Assembly: GCF_003364195.1 (NCBI RefSeq)
Contig: NZ_NXLQ01000009.1
Location: 1 to 64,000 of the forward strand
Source of the DNA: Helicobacter didelphidarum
GTDB taxonomy: Bacteria > Campylobacterota > Campylobacteria > Campylobacterales > Helicobacteraceae
DNA length: 64,000 nucleotides
Direction of reading: 5' to 3'
The number at the start of each line of letters is the position of its first letter. Position 1 is the stretch's first letter. Both the position numbers and the translations under genes were made by a program. Positions 37,018 to 46,013 of the stretch are shown here, piece after piece. Under the pieces are notes generated by a model. It worked only from the letters and a program-made list of their open reading frames with translations. It was not told the origin of the DNA and searched no databases.

Positions 37018-37436
37018 AGTATTTACCTTTGAAATTGAATAATTTTTTAATTTTCAGCAATGTTTATTGTAATTTTATAGTTTTAATATTTTGCTAATTT
37101 TTTGAAGTATTCTGGGAGTAAAATAAGATTCTGTTACTTAAAGAAAAATAGACTTTCAATCATTAAATTTCTATTGATGTAGTGCTTCGCATTTAGTTTG
37201 TGTGTTCAATAACTCAAGTTCAATTACATAATTTCTATGTTAAAGTCTTAGCAAATTCCTAAGCTAATTAAAGCTAAAAATATTATCTCTATTATTTTAA
37301 TCTTTTGATATGAATAATAATTTATACAACATAGATTAGGTATTTAGTCAGATAATAAGAAAAATTATTTATATTTTATAAATAAGATTATGTTAGAATA
37401 ACCATTGTAATAAATTAAAAGAAATTAAGGATTATA
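37018..37436. other. 419-base divergent region, copA / radical SAM gene
   Basis: AT-rich non-coding DNA that should carry both promoters. TTAGAAT near 37393, in the context TATGTTAGAATAACC, is a possible -10 box for the rightward gene. No ORF, RNA or strong repeat was recognised. Confidence 0.35.
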
Positions 37437-38564
37437 ATGCGAGTGGTATTAACTGTTGGACGATATTTTAGACAAAGATTTGGACAGAAAGTGCGTAAGA
37501 TTCCCATTTCATTGACAGGTTTTACTTGTCCAAATATTGATGGAAGTGTGGCAAAAGGTGGCTGTATTTATTGTAAAAATGAAAGTTTTTCGCCTTCTCT
37601 TGTTATGAAGAAAAAAGAAAATCAAGAAGCAAAAAATATTTTTACCGAATCATCATACGCCAAACAAGCGGATTCACATATTCAGGAATTAGAAATTATA
37701 GATTCCGTTCTTCCACAGAATACACAAGACAACAATGAAGAAACCACACACAATCAAATGAAAAGTGGAACAGCACAAAAGCTACCAAAAATCAAAATGA
37801 ATTTTACACTTACCAATAATCCTCTACTTTCTCACCAATTGGGTGAATTAGAATCCCAATTTGCTTACCATTCTGCATTTCATAAAAAAAAATTTGGTAT
37901 CACAAAATACATGGTATATTTTCAAAGTTTTACAAATACTTATGCACCATTTGATACACTTAAAGCCCTTTATACTCGTGCTCTAAGTTTGCCAGATGTC
38001 GTTGGTATGAGTATCGGGACACGTGTTGATTGCGTAGATTCTAAACTTCTTGATTTTTTAGGAGAATTTGTAAAAAATGGCAAAGAAATATGGCTTGAAT
38101 ACGGAATCCAATCAATTTATGAAGAAACGCTTAAGCTCACAAATCGTGGGCATACTATGGAAGGTGTTAAGGAGCTTTTTCAAGAAACGCGTAAAAGGGG
38201 CATCAAAGTATGTGCCCATTTAATTTATGGGTTGCCAAATGAGAGTATAGAAATGATGATACATTCATTACAAACTATTCTTGAATATGGTGTTGATTCT
38301 TTAAAAATTCATCCGCTTTATGTTGTTGAGGGAACAGCCCTCGCACGTTTATATAAAAAAGGTAAATATAAACCAATCTCACTTGAAGATTATGGTGAGG
38401 CAATCGCACAATCTCTTAAAATTATTCCCTCAAATATTATTGTGCAAAGGGTAAGTGCAGGTGCGCATGATTCTAGTCTTTTAGCACCAAAATGGTGTTT
38501 TGATAAAAATATTCAAATGCGATATTTACGCGAACGATTAAGAAAAGAAGGGGTTGAATATTAA
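37437..38564 (+). CDS. TIGR01212-family radical SAM protein (YhcC-like)
   Basis: A 375-residue radical SAM protein of the family with YhcC (TIGR01212). The cluster cysteines are in TGFTCPNIDGSVAKGG and CIYCKN (about 30-48). Later blocks YFQSFTNTYAPFDTLK, ISIGTRVDCV, WLEYGIQSIYEETLKLTNRGH, CAHLIYGLP, SLKIHPLYVVEGTAL and IVQRVSAGAH are diagnostic. About 55-65 extra Asn/Gln/Lys-rich residues separate the cysteine motif from YFQSF (about 55-120). The reaction is not known. AAGG precedes the start. Confidence 0.9.
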   Translation: MRVVLTVGRYFRQRFGQKVRKIPISLTGFTCPNIDGSVAKGGCIYCKNESFSPSLVMKKKENQEAKNIFTESSYAKQADSHIQELEIIDSVLPQNTQDNNEETTHNQMKSGTAQKLPKIKMNFTLTNNPLLSHQLGELESQFAYHSAFHKKKFGITKYMVYFQSFTNTYAPFDTLKALYTRALSLPDVVGMSIGTRVDCVDSKLLDFLGEFVKNGKEIWLEYGIQSIYEETLKLTNRGHTMEGVKELFQETRKRGIKVCAHLIYGLPNESIEMMIHSLQTILEYGVDSLKIHPLYVVEGTALARLYKKGKYKPISLEDYGEAIAQSLKIIPSNIIVQRVSAGAHDSSLLAPKWCFDKNIQMRYLRERLRKEGVEY

Positions 38565-38700
38565 ATTCAATTTCCAAAAATAATCAGAAAATAATATTTT
38601 ATACAAAAATATTAATAATACAAGGAAATTGCTACAAGTTCGAATTGGACTCTTTTTTGCTAGAATCTCAATAATAAATATTTCATACAAAAGGATTTCT

Positions 38701-39333
38701 ATGAAATTAGAGGATAATTGGAAATTACTTAAGACATGTATTATTGTTGCCAATCTCATGTTTGCAACAGCACTATTTGCAAATAATCCTTTTATGATTA
38801 ATACAAATCAACGGGATTTTCAAGCACAACAAAAAAATAAAGGTAAAAAACATCTCACAACTGAAAATATTCAGTTACCAAGCAATGCCCGTGAGTTGAA
38901 GAGTGTTTCGCTCACTTTTCAGAATCTTGATGGCACAACTGAAACCCGTGAATTGAAGGTTGATAAAACAATCGATTGGCATTATCCAATCAAAATCACA
39001 CAGCAAGAGGCGATACGCAATATTTCTAAACGTTATTTTAGTTTAAATGATTTTGAGTTTCTTATGGAGGGTACAACAATCGTTATTAGCTCACCAAAAC
39101 ATAGAATCATAAGGCACTTCCTCCTTGCTTCGCCGACAACTATTATTGTTGATTTTAGTCGCGATGGTGGAAATGTATATGATGGGAAAGTAGGTACAGG
39201 AGAGCAGTATTTCTCTGAAGTAAGTGTGAATGCAAGAAAAGATTTTTATCGTGTAACAATTACACTTGATGGAATCTATAAATATAAACTTAAAAGTGGT
39301 AAAAATAATACACACACCATTACCCTAGAATAA
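38701..39333 (+). CDS. Periplasmic AMIN-domain protein
   Basis: A 210-residue protein with a signal peptide (about 1-30, LLKTCIIVANLMFATALFAN) and a C-terminal AMIN-like domain (about 130-208: IVISSPKHRI, TTIIVDFSRD, VTITLDGIYKYKLK). AMIN domains localise envelope proteins to peptidoglycan or to the secretin/TonB-like machinery. This protein has no hydrolase domain, so it is probably an adaptor or binding protein. The ATG at 38701 has AAAGGA upstream and starts the signal peptide; 24 codons of a longer reading before it are unsupported. An inverted pair of the AGATTCT motif follows the gene. Confidence 0.75.
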   Translation: MKLEDNWKLLKTCIIVANLMFATALFANNPFMINTNQRDFQAQQKNKGKKHLTTENIQLPSNARELKSVSLTFQNLDGTTETRELKVDKTIDWHYPIKITQQEAIRNISKRYFSLNDFEFLMEGTTIVISSPKHRIIRHFLLASPTTIIVDFSRDGGNVYDGKVGTGEQYFSEVSVNARKDFYRVTITLDGIYKYKLKSGKNNTHTITLE

Positions 39334-39345
39334 AATTTGAATTTC

Positions 39346-39383
39346 ATAGAATCTAAAATCTACTAATTAAATAGAGATTCTAT
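39346..39383 (+). terminator. Inverted pair of AGATTCT motif after the AMIN gene
   Basis: ATAGAATCT (39346-39354) and AGATTCTAT (39375-39383) are perfect 9-bp inverse copies 20 bases apart, starting 13 bases after the AMIN stop codon. Position suits a terminator or an uptake-type hairpin, but the loop is long and there is no T tract. Confidence 0.4.
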
Positions 39384-39621
39384 AAGCAAAATTATGGATT
39401 CTTCAGTCTTGCTTCATAACGATACTTTTTTCTCTGTAATTTCACATTGTTTTTGTGTAATATTTCTTTGTGTCCTTTATTAATATGTTTATTTAACATA
39501 CTTTTTTCTTGTGAAGTAGTAAATTTTATGTATCATATATTTATAATTGAAAAAATAGTAAATTAATAAATATTTAAAACAAAATTTTATAATTTACAAA
39601 AATTAATTAACATTACTATGA

Positions 39622-39627
39622 TATAAT
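39622..39627 (+). promoter_or_regulatory. Candidate extended -10 box of the small outer membrane protein gene
   Basis: TATAAT in the extended context TATGATATAATCC, 36 bases before the ATG at 39663. AAGGAAG lies just upstream of that ATG. No good -35 at 17 bases is seen. Confidence 0.45.
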
Positions 39628-39662
39628 CCATATCTTATTTTTTATTTTAAGGAAGTATCTAA

Positions 39663-40193
39663 ATGAGAAAGTCTTTGCTTCATTTGTGTGTTTTTTTAAT
39701 TAGTGCAAATATTGTTTGTGGTTCATTTGTATTTGGAGCAAACAAAAAAAATAGTGGTTTGGGATATGGTAGTGGCAATGCTTTTGTGGGTGCAGAAGTT
39801 GGTGTTGGCACATGGAATAGTATCAGTGTTGGTGTAATAGCTGGTTATCAGCATTATTTTAAAAGTTCATGGCAATTTGCAAATATGCGACATGGTGTGC
39901 GTGGATATGGTGCATTAGGATGGGGTTTAAGTTGGGGTAGTGCTAATAGTTTGCTTATACGTGTTGGTGCTGATTGGACAATTGATTTTAACCCACAAAG
40001 TAAAAATGTATGGGGTGCATTCGCAGGGCTATCTCTTGGGTCATATGGCGTATTCTCCAATCCAAGCATTTTTTTACTTGGATGGGGTGCGAATATTGGT
40101 GGTTCATTTGAAATCAATAGAACACATCGTTTTGAAATTTTGCTCGGAGGTGGATATCATTTTTTATCTGCTCGTTATTTATTTAAATTTTAA
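39663..40193 (+). CDS. Small Helicobacter-type outer membrane beta-barrel protein
   Basis: A 176-residue protein with signal peptide MRKSLLHLCVFLISANIVCGSFVFGA and a Gly/Ser/Trp-rich mature part of alternating strands ending in YHFLSARYLFKF (terminal Phe). Its size suits an eight-stranded barrel. Glycine-rich motifs FVGAEVGVGTWNSISVGVIAG resemble small Helicobacter outer membrane proteins of unknown function. Preceded by an AAGGAAG ribosome-binding site and an extended -10 box. Confidence 0.75.
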   Translation: MRKSLLHLCVFLISANIVCGSFVFGANKKNSGLGYGSGNAFVGAEVGVGTWNSISVGVIAGYQHYFKSSWQFANMRHGVRGYGALGWGLSWGSANSLLIRVGADWTIDFNPQSKNVWGAFAGLSLGSYGVFSNPSIFLLGWGANIGGSFEINRTHRFEILLGGGYHFLSARYLFKF

Positions 40194-40594
40194 AATATAC
40201 AATTATTTTAATGATATTTATACAAAATAGTAATTTATCAAGATTTTAGTATAGAGTAATGATTAATAATCTTATATTATTGTTATTATAAATATACAAT
40301 AAACAAATATCTTTGATTTTACGCTAATTGCTTTATGTGTTCTAGACTATAAACTTTTGATTTAAATCCATAATAAAAATTTTTATTTTTATTTCTATAT
40401 CCCTAAAGTCTTTTATTATTTTTATTCGTAAAAACCTTAGTTGTCATAAGTGATTGAAAAGCCATATAATTGAAATTTTTTAAGCAAATTGTGGAAATGA
40501 TTTTTCTAAATAGTTTGTCTGGTTTAGGGAATTTCATAAAGCCTTAAGGAATTATTAGATATAATAAAAATTTTTAAGGAGATTACAAAATATT
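40194..40594. other. 401-base region upstream of gyrA
   Basis: Very AT-rich and without a supported ORF. A TATAAT at 40560-40565 and AAGGAG at 40576-40581 precede gyrA. No RNA or repeat was recognised in the remainder. Confidence 0.4.
40560..40565 (+). promoter_or_regulatory. Candidate -10 box of gyrA
   Basis: TATAAT 30 bases before the ATG, in the context TTAGATATAATAAAA. The Shine-Dalgarno AAGGAG lies 13 bases before the ATG, slightly further than usual. Confidence 0.5.
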
Positions 40595-43066
40595 ATGGGG
40601 AATCTATTAGATAATACAACTATTAAAGAAGTTCGCATTGATGATTCTATAAAAGAAAGTTATCTTGATTATTCTATGAGTGTCATTGTTGGTCGTGCAT
40701 TACCAAATGCTAGAGATGGTTTGAAACCTGTACATCGCAGGATTCTCTATGCTATGGATAATCTTAATCTCTCACATACTGCAAAATATAAAAAAAGTGC
40801 GAGAATTGTTGGGGATGTTATAGGTAAATATCACCCGCATGGTGATACTGCTGTATATGATGCACTTGTGCGTATGGCACAAGATTTTTCTATGCGACTG
40901 ATGCTTGTTGATGGACAAGGGAATTTTGGTTCTGTTGATGGGGATAGAGCTGCCGCTATGCGTTATACTGAAGCAAGAATGACTCATGCTAGCGAAGAAA
41001 TGTTGCGTGATATTAAGAAAGAAACTATTGATTTTGTGCCAAATTATGATGAAAGTGAAAAAGAACCAAGTGTCTTACCCACACGCATTCCTAATCTCCT
41101 TGTGAATGGATCAAGTGGGATAGCTGTTGGTATGGCTACTTCTATCCCACCGCATAGAATTGATGAAATTATTGATGCACTTTTATATCGCATCGATAAT
41201 CCAAGATGTGATATTGGTGAGATTTTAGAATTAGTTGAAGGTCCAGATTTTCCAACAGGTGGTATTATCTTTGGTAAGCAAGGTATTGTCGAAGCATATA
41301 CCACAGGACGTGGAAGAATAAAAGTCCGTGCGAAAGTGCATATAGAACAAACTAAAACAAAAGAAAATATTGTTGTTGATGAAATTCCTTACCAAGTTAA
41401 TAAAGCACGTTTAATTGAACAAATTGATACACTTGGAAAAAATAAAATTATTGATGGAATCTCTGATATTCGTGATGAATCTGATAAGGAAGGAATGCGC
41501 ATTGTTATTGAACTTAAACGAGAGACAATGCATGAGGTAGTATTAAATCATCTTTATAAATCAAGTGCAATGGAGCAAACTTTCGGTATTATACTTCTTG
41601 CGATTGATAATAATGAACCAAAGATTTTTACACTTTTAGAACTACTTGATGTTTTTATCTCACACCGAAAAACAATCGTTATTCGTCGCACTATTTTTGA
41701 ACTCTCTGAAGCAAGGGCAAGACTGCATATTCTAGAGGGGTATCGTATTGCCCTTGAGCATATTGATGAGATTATAGCACTTATTCGACAAAGTAGTGAT
41801 GGCGAAGTTGCAAAAGCCTCACTGATGTCGAATTATAATCTTTCGGAGCTACAAAGTCAGGCTATTCTCAATATGCGTTTGCAACGTTTGACGGGATTGG
41901 AGATTGATAAGGTGGAGAATGAATATCAAGGGTTGTTGCCAATCATTGAGAATCTCGAGTCTATTTTGCAACATGAAGAGAAATTAAATAGCGTAATCAA
42001 AGAGGAGCTTGAGGAAGTAAAGAAAATCTTTACAACTCCGCGCAGAACAACCATAGAAGAAAATTACGATGCAATTGACATGGAGGATTTAATCCCCAAT
42101 GAACAAGTTGTTGTAACAATGAGTCATCGAGGATATGTCAAACGCGTTTTACTGAAAACTTATGAGAAGCAAAATCGCGGTGGTAAAGGAAAAATTAGTG
42201 GTAATACACATGATGATGATTTTATCCAGTCATTTTTTGTGGCAAATACACATGATACGATTATGTTTATTACAAACAAAGGGCAACTCTATTGGCTTAA
42301 AGTATATAGAATCCCAGAAACAGGTAGAACAGCTATAGGTAAAGCTGTTGTAAACCTCATTAATCTTCAAGAGAACGAGAAAATTATGACGACAATTACT
42401 ACAAGTGATTTTGATAATAATAAATCTCTTGTATTTTTTACGAAAAAGGGTATTGTAAAACGCACCAATTTAAGCGAATATAAAAATATTCGGAATGTTG
42501 GGGTTCGTGCTATTAACCTCGATGACGATGATGAATTGATTAGTGCAAGTATTATAGATTCTCAAGTGCGTGAGCTTTTTATTGCAACGCGAGAAGGGCA
42601 ATGTATTCGTTTTGGGGCAGATTCTATCCGTGATATTGGGAGAGCTGCACGCGGTGTAATTGGGATTAAATTTAAAATGTCAAATGATAGTGTTATTGCT
42701 GGAACCACAATTAGCAAAGATGAAGATAAGCTTTTGAGCATCAGTGAGTTAGGAATTGGAAAGCAAACAATCGCTGGAAGTTATAGTATCATCAAACGAG
42801 GTGGAAAAGGTGTTATCGCAATGAAACTTACCAATAAAACAGGTAAGCTAGTAAGTGTATTAAGCGTGAATGATTCTAATATGGATCTTATGGTGTTAAC
42901 AACTTCAGGAAAAATGATACGAGTACCTTTAGATTCTATTCGTGAAGCGGGACGCAACACAAGTGGTGTAAAGATTGTAAGTCTTGGTGATAAAGATAGG
43001 GTTGCATTTGCAGGTATTTGTAGTAAAGAAGAAAAAGAAGATGGTATATTTGAGGAAAAAGAGTAA
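40595..43066 (+). CDS. gyrA: DNA gyrase subunit A
   Basis: The breakage-reunion subunit of DNA gyrase (823 aa). The N-terminal DNA-cleavage core includes [26 protein letters not shown] and the catalytic Tyr124 in [11 protein letters not shown]. The C-terminal beta-pinwheel with the GyrA box QNRGGKG at about 529-535 introduces negative supercoils. In the quinolone-resistance region the E. coli S83 equivalent is Thr85 and the D87 equivalent is Asp89. That is the wild-type pattern seen in quinolone-sensitive Campylobacterota, so no common resistance substitution is present. GyrB is not in the window. Confidence 0.98.
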   Translation: MGNLLDNTTIKEVRIDDSIKESYLDYSMSVIVGRALPNARDGLKPVHRRILYAMDNLNLSHTAKYKKSARIVGDVIGKYHPHGDTAVYDALVRMAQDFSMRLMLVDGQGNFGSVDGDRAAAMRYTEARMTHASEEMLRDIKKETIDFVPNYDESEKEPSVLPTRIPNLLVNGSSGIAVGMATSIPPHRIDEIIDALLYRIDNPRCDIGEILELVEGPDFPTGGIIFGKQGIVEAYTTGRGRIKVRAKVHIEQTKTKENIVVDEIPYQVNKARLIEQIDTLGKNKIIDGISDIRDESDKEGMRIVIELKRETMHEVVLNHLYKSSAMEQTFGIILLAIDNNEPKIFTLLELLDVFISHRKTIVIRRTIFELSEARARLHILEGYRIALEHIDEIIALIRQSSDGEVAKASLMSNYNLSELQSQAILNMRLQRLTGLEIDKVENEYQGLLPIIENLESILQHEEKLNSVIKEELEEVKKIFTTPRRTTIEENYDAIDMEDLIPNEQVVVTMSHRGYVKRVLLKTYEKQNRGGKGKISGNTHDDDFIQSFFVANTHDTIMFITNKGQLYWLKVYRIPETGRTAIGKAVVNLINLQENEKIMTTITTSDFDNNKSLVFFTKKGIVKRTNLSEYKNIRNVGVRAINLDDDDELISASIIDSQVRELFIATREGQCIRFGADSIRDIGRAARGVIGIKFKMSNDSVIAGTTISKDEDKLLSISELGIGKQTIAGSYSIIKRGGKGVIAMKLTNKTGKLVSVLSVNDSNMDLMVLTTSGKMIRVPLDSIREAGRNTSGVKIVSLGDKDRVAFAGICSKEEKEDGIFEEKE

Positions 43067-43634
43067 ATTTATAATTACTTGCTTTACTGGTTTTTATACT
43101 AAAATTACCGATCAATAAATCTTTAATTTCTCTTTTGTTATTTTTTATAATTTTAGAAAATCTTTAGTTATCTTTAGATTTGTAACTTCAAAAATAAAAT
43201 GCATAATTAAGAAGCATAATGATGAGGATTGGTATTATGATATTTATCTAGGTATTTTTATATATACACATTGACAATTTTCTTGCACGATAACTTTACA
43301 TAAAAATGAAGATAATAAATTAATAATATCAATAATATATAATATAAAGCCACTAAAAACCAAAAAATGCAAATATAAACCACAATAAATATAAAAAATG
43401 TTTGATTTTTTGCCTCTATTCAATTGCTCTTAAGAAAGTTTTATAAAATTATAATATTAATTATATTTTATTTCAGTATTTTATGTTGAGGCTTTATATA
43501 TTGTGTTCATTCTTCTCCAATTTACAAATTTCGTATGCTTTTATTCATTGATTGTATTGCAAATTAGTGTTGCTGGGTTCTTATAATGGTCCCAGCAACT
43601 TTTACTTTTCTGATCTATTTTTTATAATTTCATA
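43067..43634. other. 568-base intergenic region with no ORF
   Basis: The longest non-coding stretch in the window, between convergent gyrA and the coiled-coil gene. Mostly AT-rich low-complexity DNA. A G+C-richer hairpin at 43569-43599 is the only structured element. A promoter-like TTGACA at 43271 has no clear -10 partner. A small RNA on the plus strand ending at the hairpin is possible but unproved. Confidence 0.4.
43569..43609 (+). terminator. Rho-independent terminator candidate
   Basis: GTTGCTGGG (43569-43577) and CCCAGCAAC (43591-43599) form a perfect 9-bp, G+C-rich stem with a 13-base loop, followed on the plus strand by TTTTACTTTT. On the minus strand the following DNA is not T-rich. 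It is far (500 bases) from gyrA, so it would end either a long gyrA transcript or a separate RNA. Confidence 0.6.
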
Positions 43635-45005
43635 TTATCTATTTTGATTTGGCCAATACCGAACAGCTCTAATGTCATATTGATTTACAATATCAAAAAA
43701 ATGTTGTTGTATAAGATCATATCCTCTAACTTCATTTTTAGAGTATTTTACCATTCTTTCAACCTCATCACCAAGATTAATTGGTTCTCCATTTATTTTT
43801 TGTGCAGTGATTTTTACACTTCTCTTATGCGAATTTGGATCAAACAACTTTGCATATTCATTTACGATTTTTACAAAATTTTTCTTAAGGTTATCGTTAA
43901 GATATGGGCTTTGATTGATGAAAGTAATACTTGCTGCTCTACTAGCCTCGATACTTGAATAGTAACCGGCGGTAATTTCTTTCTTTTCCTCTTCGCGTGC
44001 TTTTCTTTCTTTTTTAGAAAGTGGTATATTCTCATTAAAGTCTAAGAAATCATGTGCATAAAGTCCGAAAGTAGATTCAGCAAGTTTTTTAGTTCGGAGG
44101 TATAATCTTGCTTCGCGTAAGTCAATATTATAGTTTTTTAACCATACAATAAATTCATCGACTACTCCTTGTGTTGCTTCTTGATACTCTTCGCGTAATT
44201 CGTCATAGTCTTTCTCATAAAATTCTCGCACTTTTTTCATTTCCGCCCTATTTTTCATCAATGAATTATGCAGAGAAGTTTTATCTTGTGTAATTCCTCT
44301 AGAATCGTTACATATTTTGTGATTATCGCAACCACAAGAGTGCCTTGTATCTGAATACTTATTTGTTTGTGTGATATGTTGTAAGTCATTTTCAAGATTC
44401 TCGTGTTCCGTGTAAAGTTCTTTCATTTCATTATCGCGTTTATCACGCAACTGTTGTAACTTTACTCTATACACAGAATCCATATTGTTTATTTTCTCAT
44501 TATAATGATAGGCTTTGGCAAGTAACTCTTGAAGAATGCTAAACATGGTTTTATATCGAAAATTTCGCGATTGCAACAAAGTATCACTATCGAATTCTAA
44601 GGTGGCGACATCTGATGCAACAAAACATTTTTCATTTGTTACAATTTCACGATTTATAAGGTCAGAATCATTCTGACAAGTAATATTTTTAGGGATAAAT
44701 TCTGCGTACTGTACTTGTCTTTTAAAATCTGTTTGCACATTGGCAGAAATCTTTTGAGTATATTTAAAATCTGAAACTTCTAGCTCAAACTGTGCATTTT
44801 TAATTGTTGCATGCACAAATGGCAATACAATATCTCTAAATTGACATTTTGCTTGCGTATCATCTCCAAAACACCTGTATTCAATGCCTAAATCCTGCAT
44901 ACTCTTTAAACTACTTTCTGCGATATCTAAAGCTCTTGTTTTACCAAAACTCACTCCAGAAGAAATTGCACAAATGACACCAAACATCAACATCTTTTTT
45001 AACAT
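43635..45005 (-). CDS. Secreted coiled-coil protein of unknown function
   Basis: A 456-residue protein with signal peptide MLKKMLMFGVICAISSGVSFG. Residues 25-165 look beta-rich with several cysteines (YRCFGDD, AKCQFRD, ITCQND, EKCFVAS). The middle (about 175-290) is a long charged coiled coil interrupted by a Cys-rich insert HSCGCDNHKICNDS (about 228-241). The C-terminal part (about 290-456) is helical. I do not recognise the family; the periplasmic location and paired cysteines suggest disulfides. It converges on gyrA and stands alone. Confidence 0.6.
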   Translation of the reverse strand: MLKKMLMFGVICAISSGVSFGKTRALDIAESSLKSMQDLGIEYRCFGDDTQAKCQFRDIVLPFVHATIKNAQFELEVSDFKYTQKISANVQTDFKRQVQYAEFIPKNITCQNDSDLINREIVTNEKCFVASDVATLEFDSDTLLQSRNFRYKTMFSILQELLAKAYHYNEKINNMDSVYRVKLQQLRDKRDNEMKELYTEHENLENDLQHITQTNKYSDTRHSCGCDNHKICNDSRGITQDKTSLHNSLMKNRAEMKKVREFYEKDYDELREEYQEATQGVVDEFIVWLKNYNIDLREARLYLRTKKLAESTFGLYAHDFLDFNENIPLSKKERKAREEEKKEITAGYYSSIEASRAASITFINQSPYLNDNLKKNFVKIVNEYAKLFDPNSHKRSVKITAQKINGEPINLGDEVERMVKYSKNEVRGYDLIQQHFFDIVNQYDIRAVRYWPNQNR

Positions 45006-45416
45006 ATGTTCAATCCTTTCATATTTTTAGACTCATTAAAAATAAAATACTTAATCATATTGTTTTTTCTATTAATTTTCTATTAATTTTTAATAAAATA
45101 AAATATTTTTTTATATTTTCTTAAATATTTAGAATATATTATGGTTTTTTAAGGCTATTTTTAGCTAATAAATATTTTAATATATTGAAACAACTCATGT
45201 TTGCTTTTCTGTCCATACTAAAGTATTTGAGTTTTATAGAAGTGCCAAAGACTTGGTTATTAGAAACAATTCTGTTTATTTTTATAAATACTACAATAAT
45301 AAATGTTTCTCTAAAGCTTTATAATAATTTTAATATCATGGTTATTTGGTAGTTTCTTTGCAATTATTATGTTAGAATCTTAATAAGTTTGCGAGATTTT
45401 ATTACAAAGATTTTCT
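45006..45416. other. 411-base divergent region upstream of the pseudopilin gene
   Basis: AT-rich non-coding DNA between the divergent coiled-coil and pseudopilin genes. No convincing promoter or repeat was recognised on inspection. Confidence 0.3.
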
Positions 45417-45857
45417 GTGCTTTTTTATCACAATACTTTAGCTATTCCTTGCCAGTATGTTAGAGGACTTTCATTTTTGGAAGTTCTTATCTGTCTCATC
45501 ATTTTATCAATTTTTGCTATTTTTATGATAAAACCTTATTCACAAGAAATCATTGCAATCGAAGCGGCAAGCACACATGTCCAAATGCTTCAAAAACAGC
45601 TAAATGAAATTTCTTATCAAGCATTTTTGCAAAAACAAAAAATTAATATTGGGACAATTAATGCACTTTTACAAAATGCACAAACAAATAATAATCTTTT
45701 CACTTTTACTTTGCGTGGGGATGACTTTACATTGCGTATCAAAAGCAAACAATTAAAACTGAATCTACGCGAAAATTCAAATGGTTCTTATACCATTGCA
45801 TGTAATCCCAGCAACGAACTTTGTCGTAAAATATATCACAGAAAACACAAAAAATGA
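45417..45857 (+). CDS. Orphan type IV pilin-like (pseudopilin) protein
   Basis: A 146-residue protein. After a 16-residue leader it has RGLSFLEVLICLIILSIF, the prepilin processing motif: Gly at -1, Leu at +1, Glu at +5, then a hydrophobic helix of about 20 residues. The globular part has two C-terminal cysteines (IACNPSNELC), a frequent pseudopilin disulfide. Pseudopilins belong to type II secretion or competence systems, and need a prepilin peptidase and a secretion ATPase, none of which is visible in this window. The GTG start is uncertain and lacks a strong ribosome-binding site. A related pseudopilin, CtsG, takes part in DNA uptake in Campylobacter. Confidence 0.65.
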   Translation: MLFYHNTLAIPCQYVRGLSFLEVLICLIILSIFAIFMIKPYSQEIIAIEAASTHVQMLQKQLNEISYQAFLQKQKINIGTINALLQNAQTNNNLFTFTLRGDDFTLRIKSKQLKLNLRENSNGSYTIACNPSNELCRKIYHRKHKK

Positions 45858-46013
45858 AAGATTAAAACTCTTCTAGTAGTCTTTTAGTAAGATTAATAAA
45901 TATGATTTTTCAATCAAAATTAATATAAATTATTTCTTAAATTGTATTAGCAATAATCAACAAAAAATTTTGTTGTAATACATTTAGCTTATATTGAGAG
46001 TTAGTAAATAATC

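Larger units (their letters stand above)
39334..39662. other. 329-base gap between AMIN gene and outer membrane protein gene
   Basis: AT-rich, no supported ORF. It contains the inverted pair at 39346-39383 and an extended -10 box (TATGATATAAT, 39618-39627) for the next gene. Confidence 0.4.

Noticed and set aside
38621-38660. Possible tRNA T-arm (AAGTTCGAATT) between the radical SAM and AMIN genes
   Set aside because: No acceptor stem, anticodon arm or D arm could be built around it, and it is followed by a T run. No tRNA was recognised anywhere in the window.
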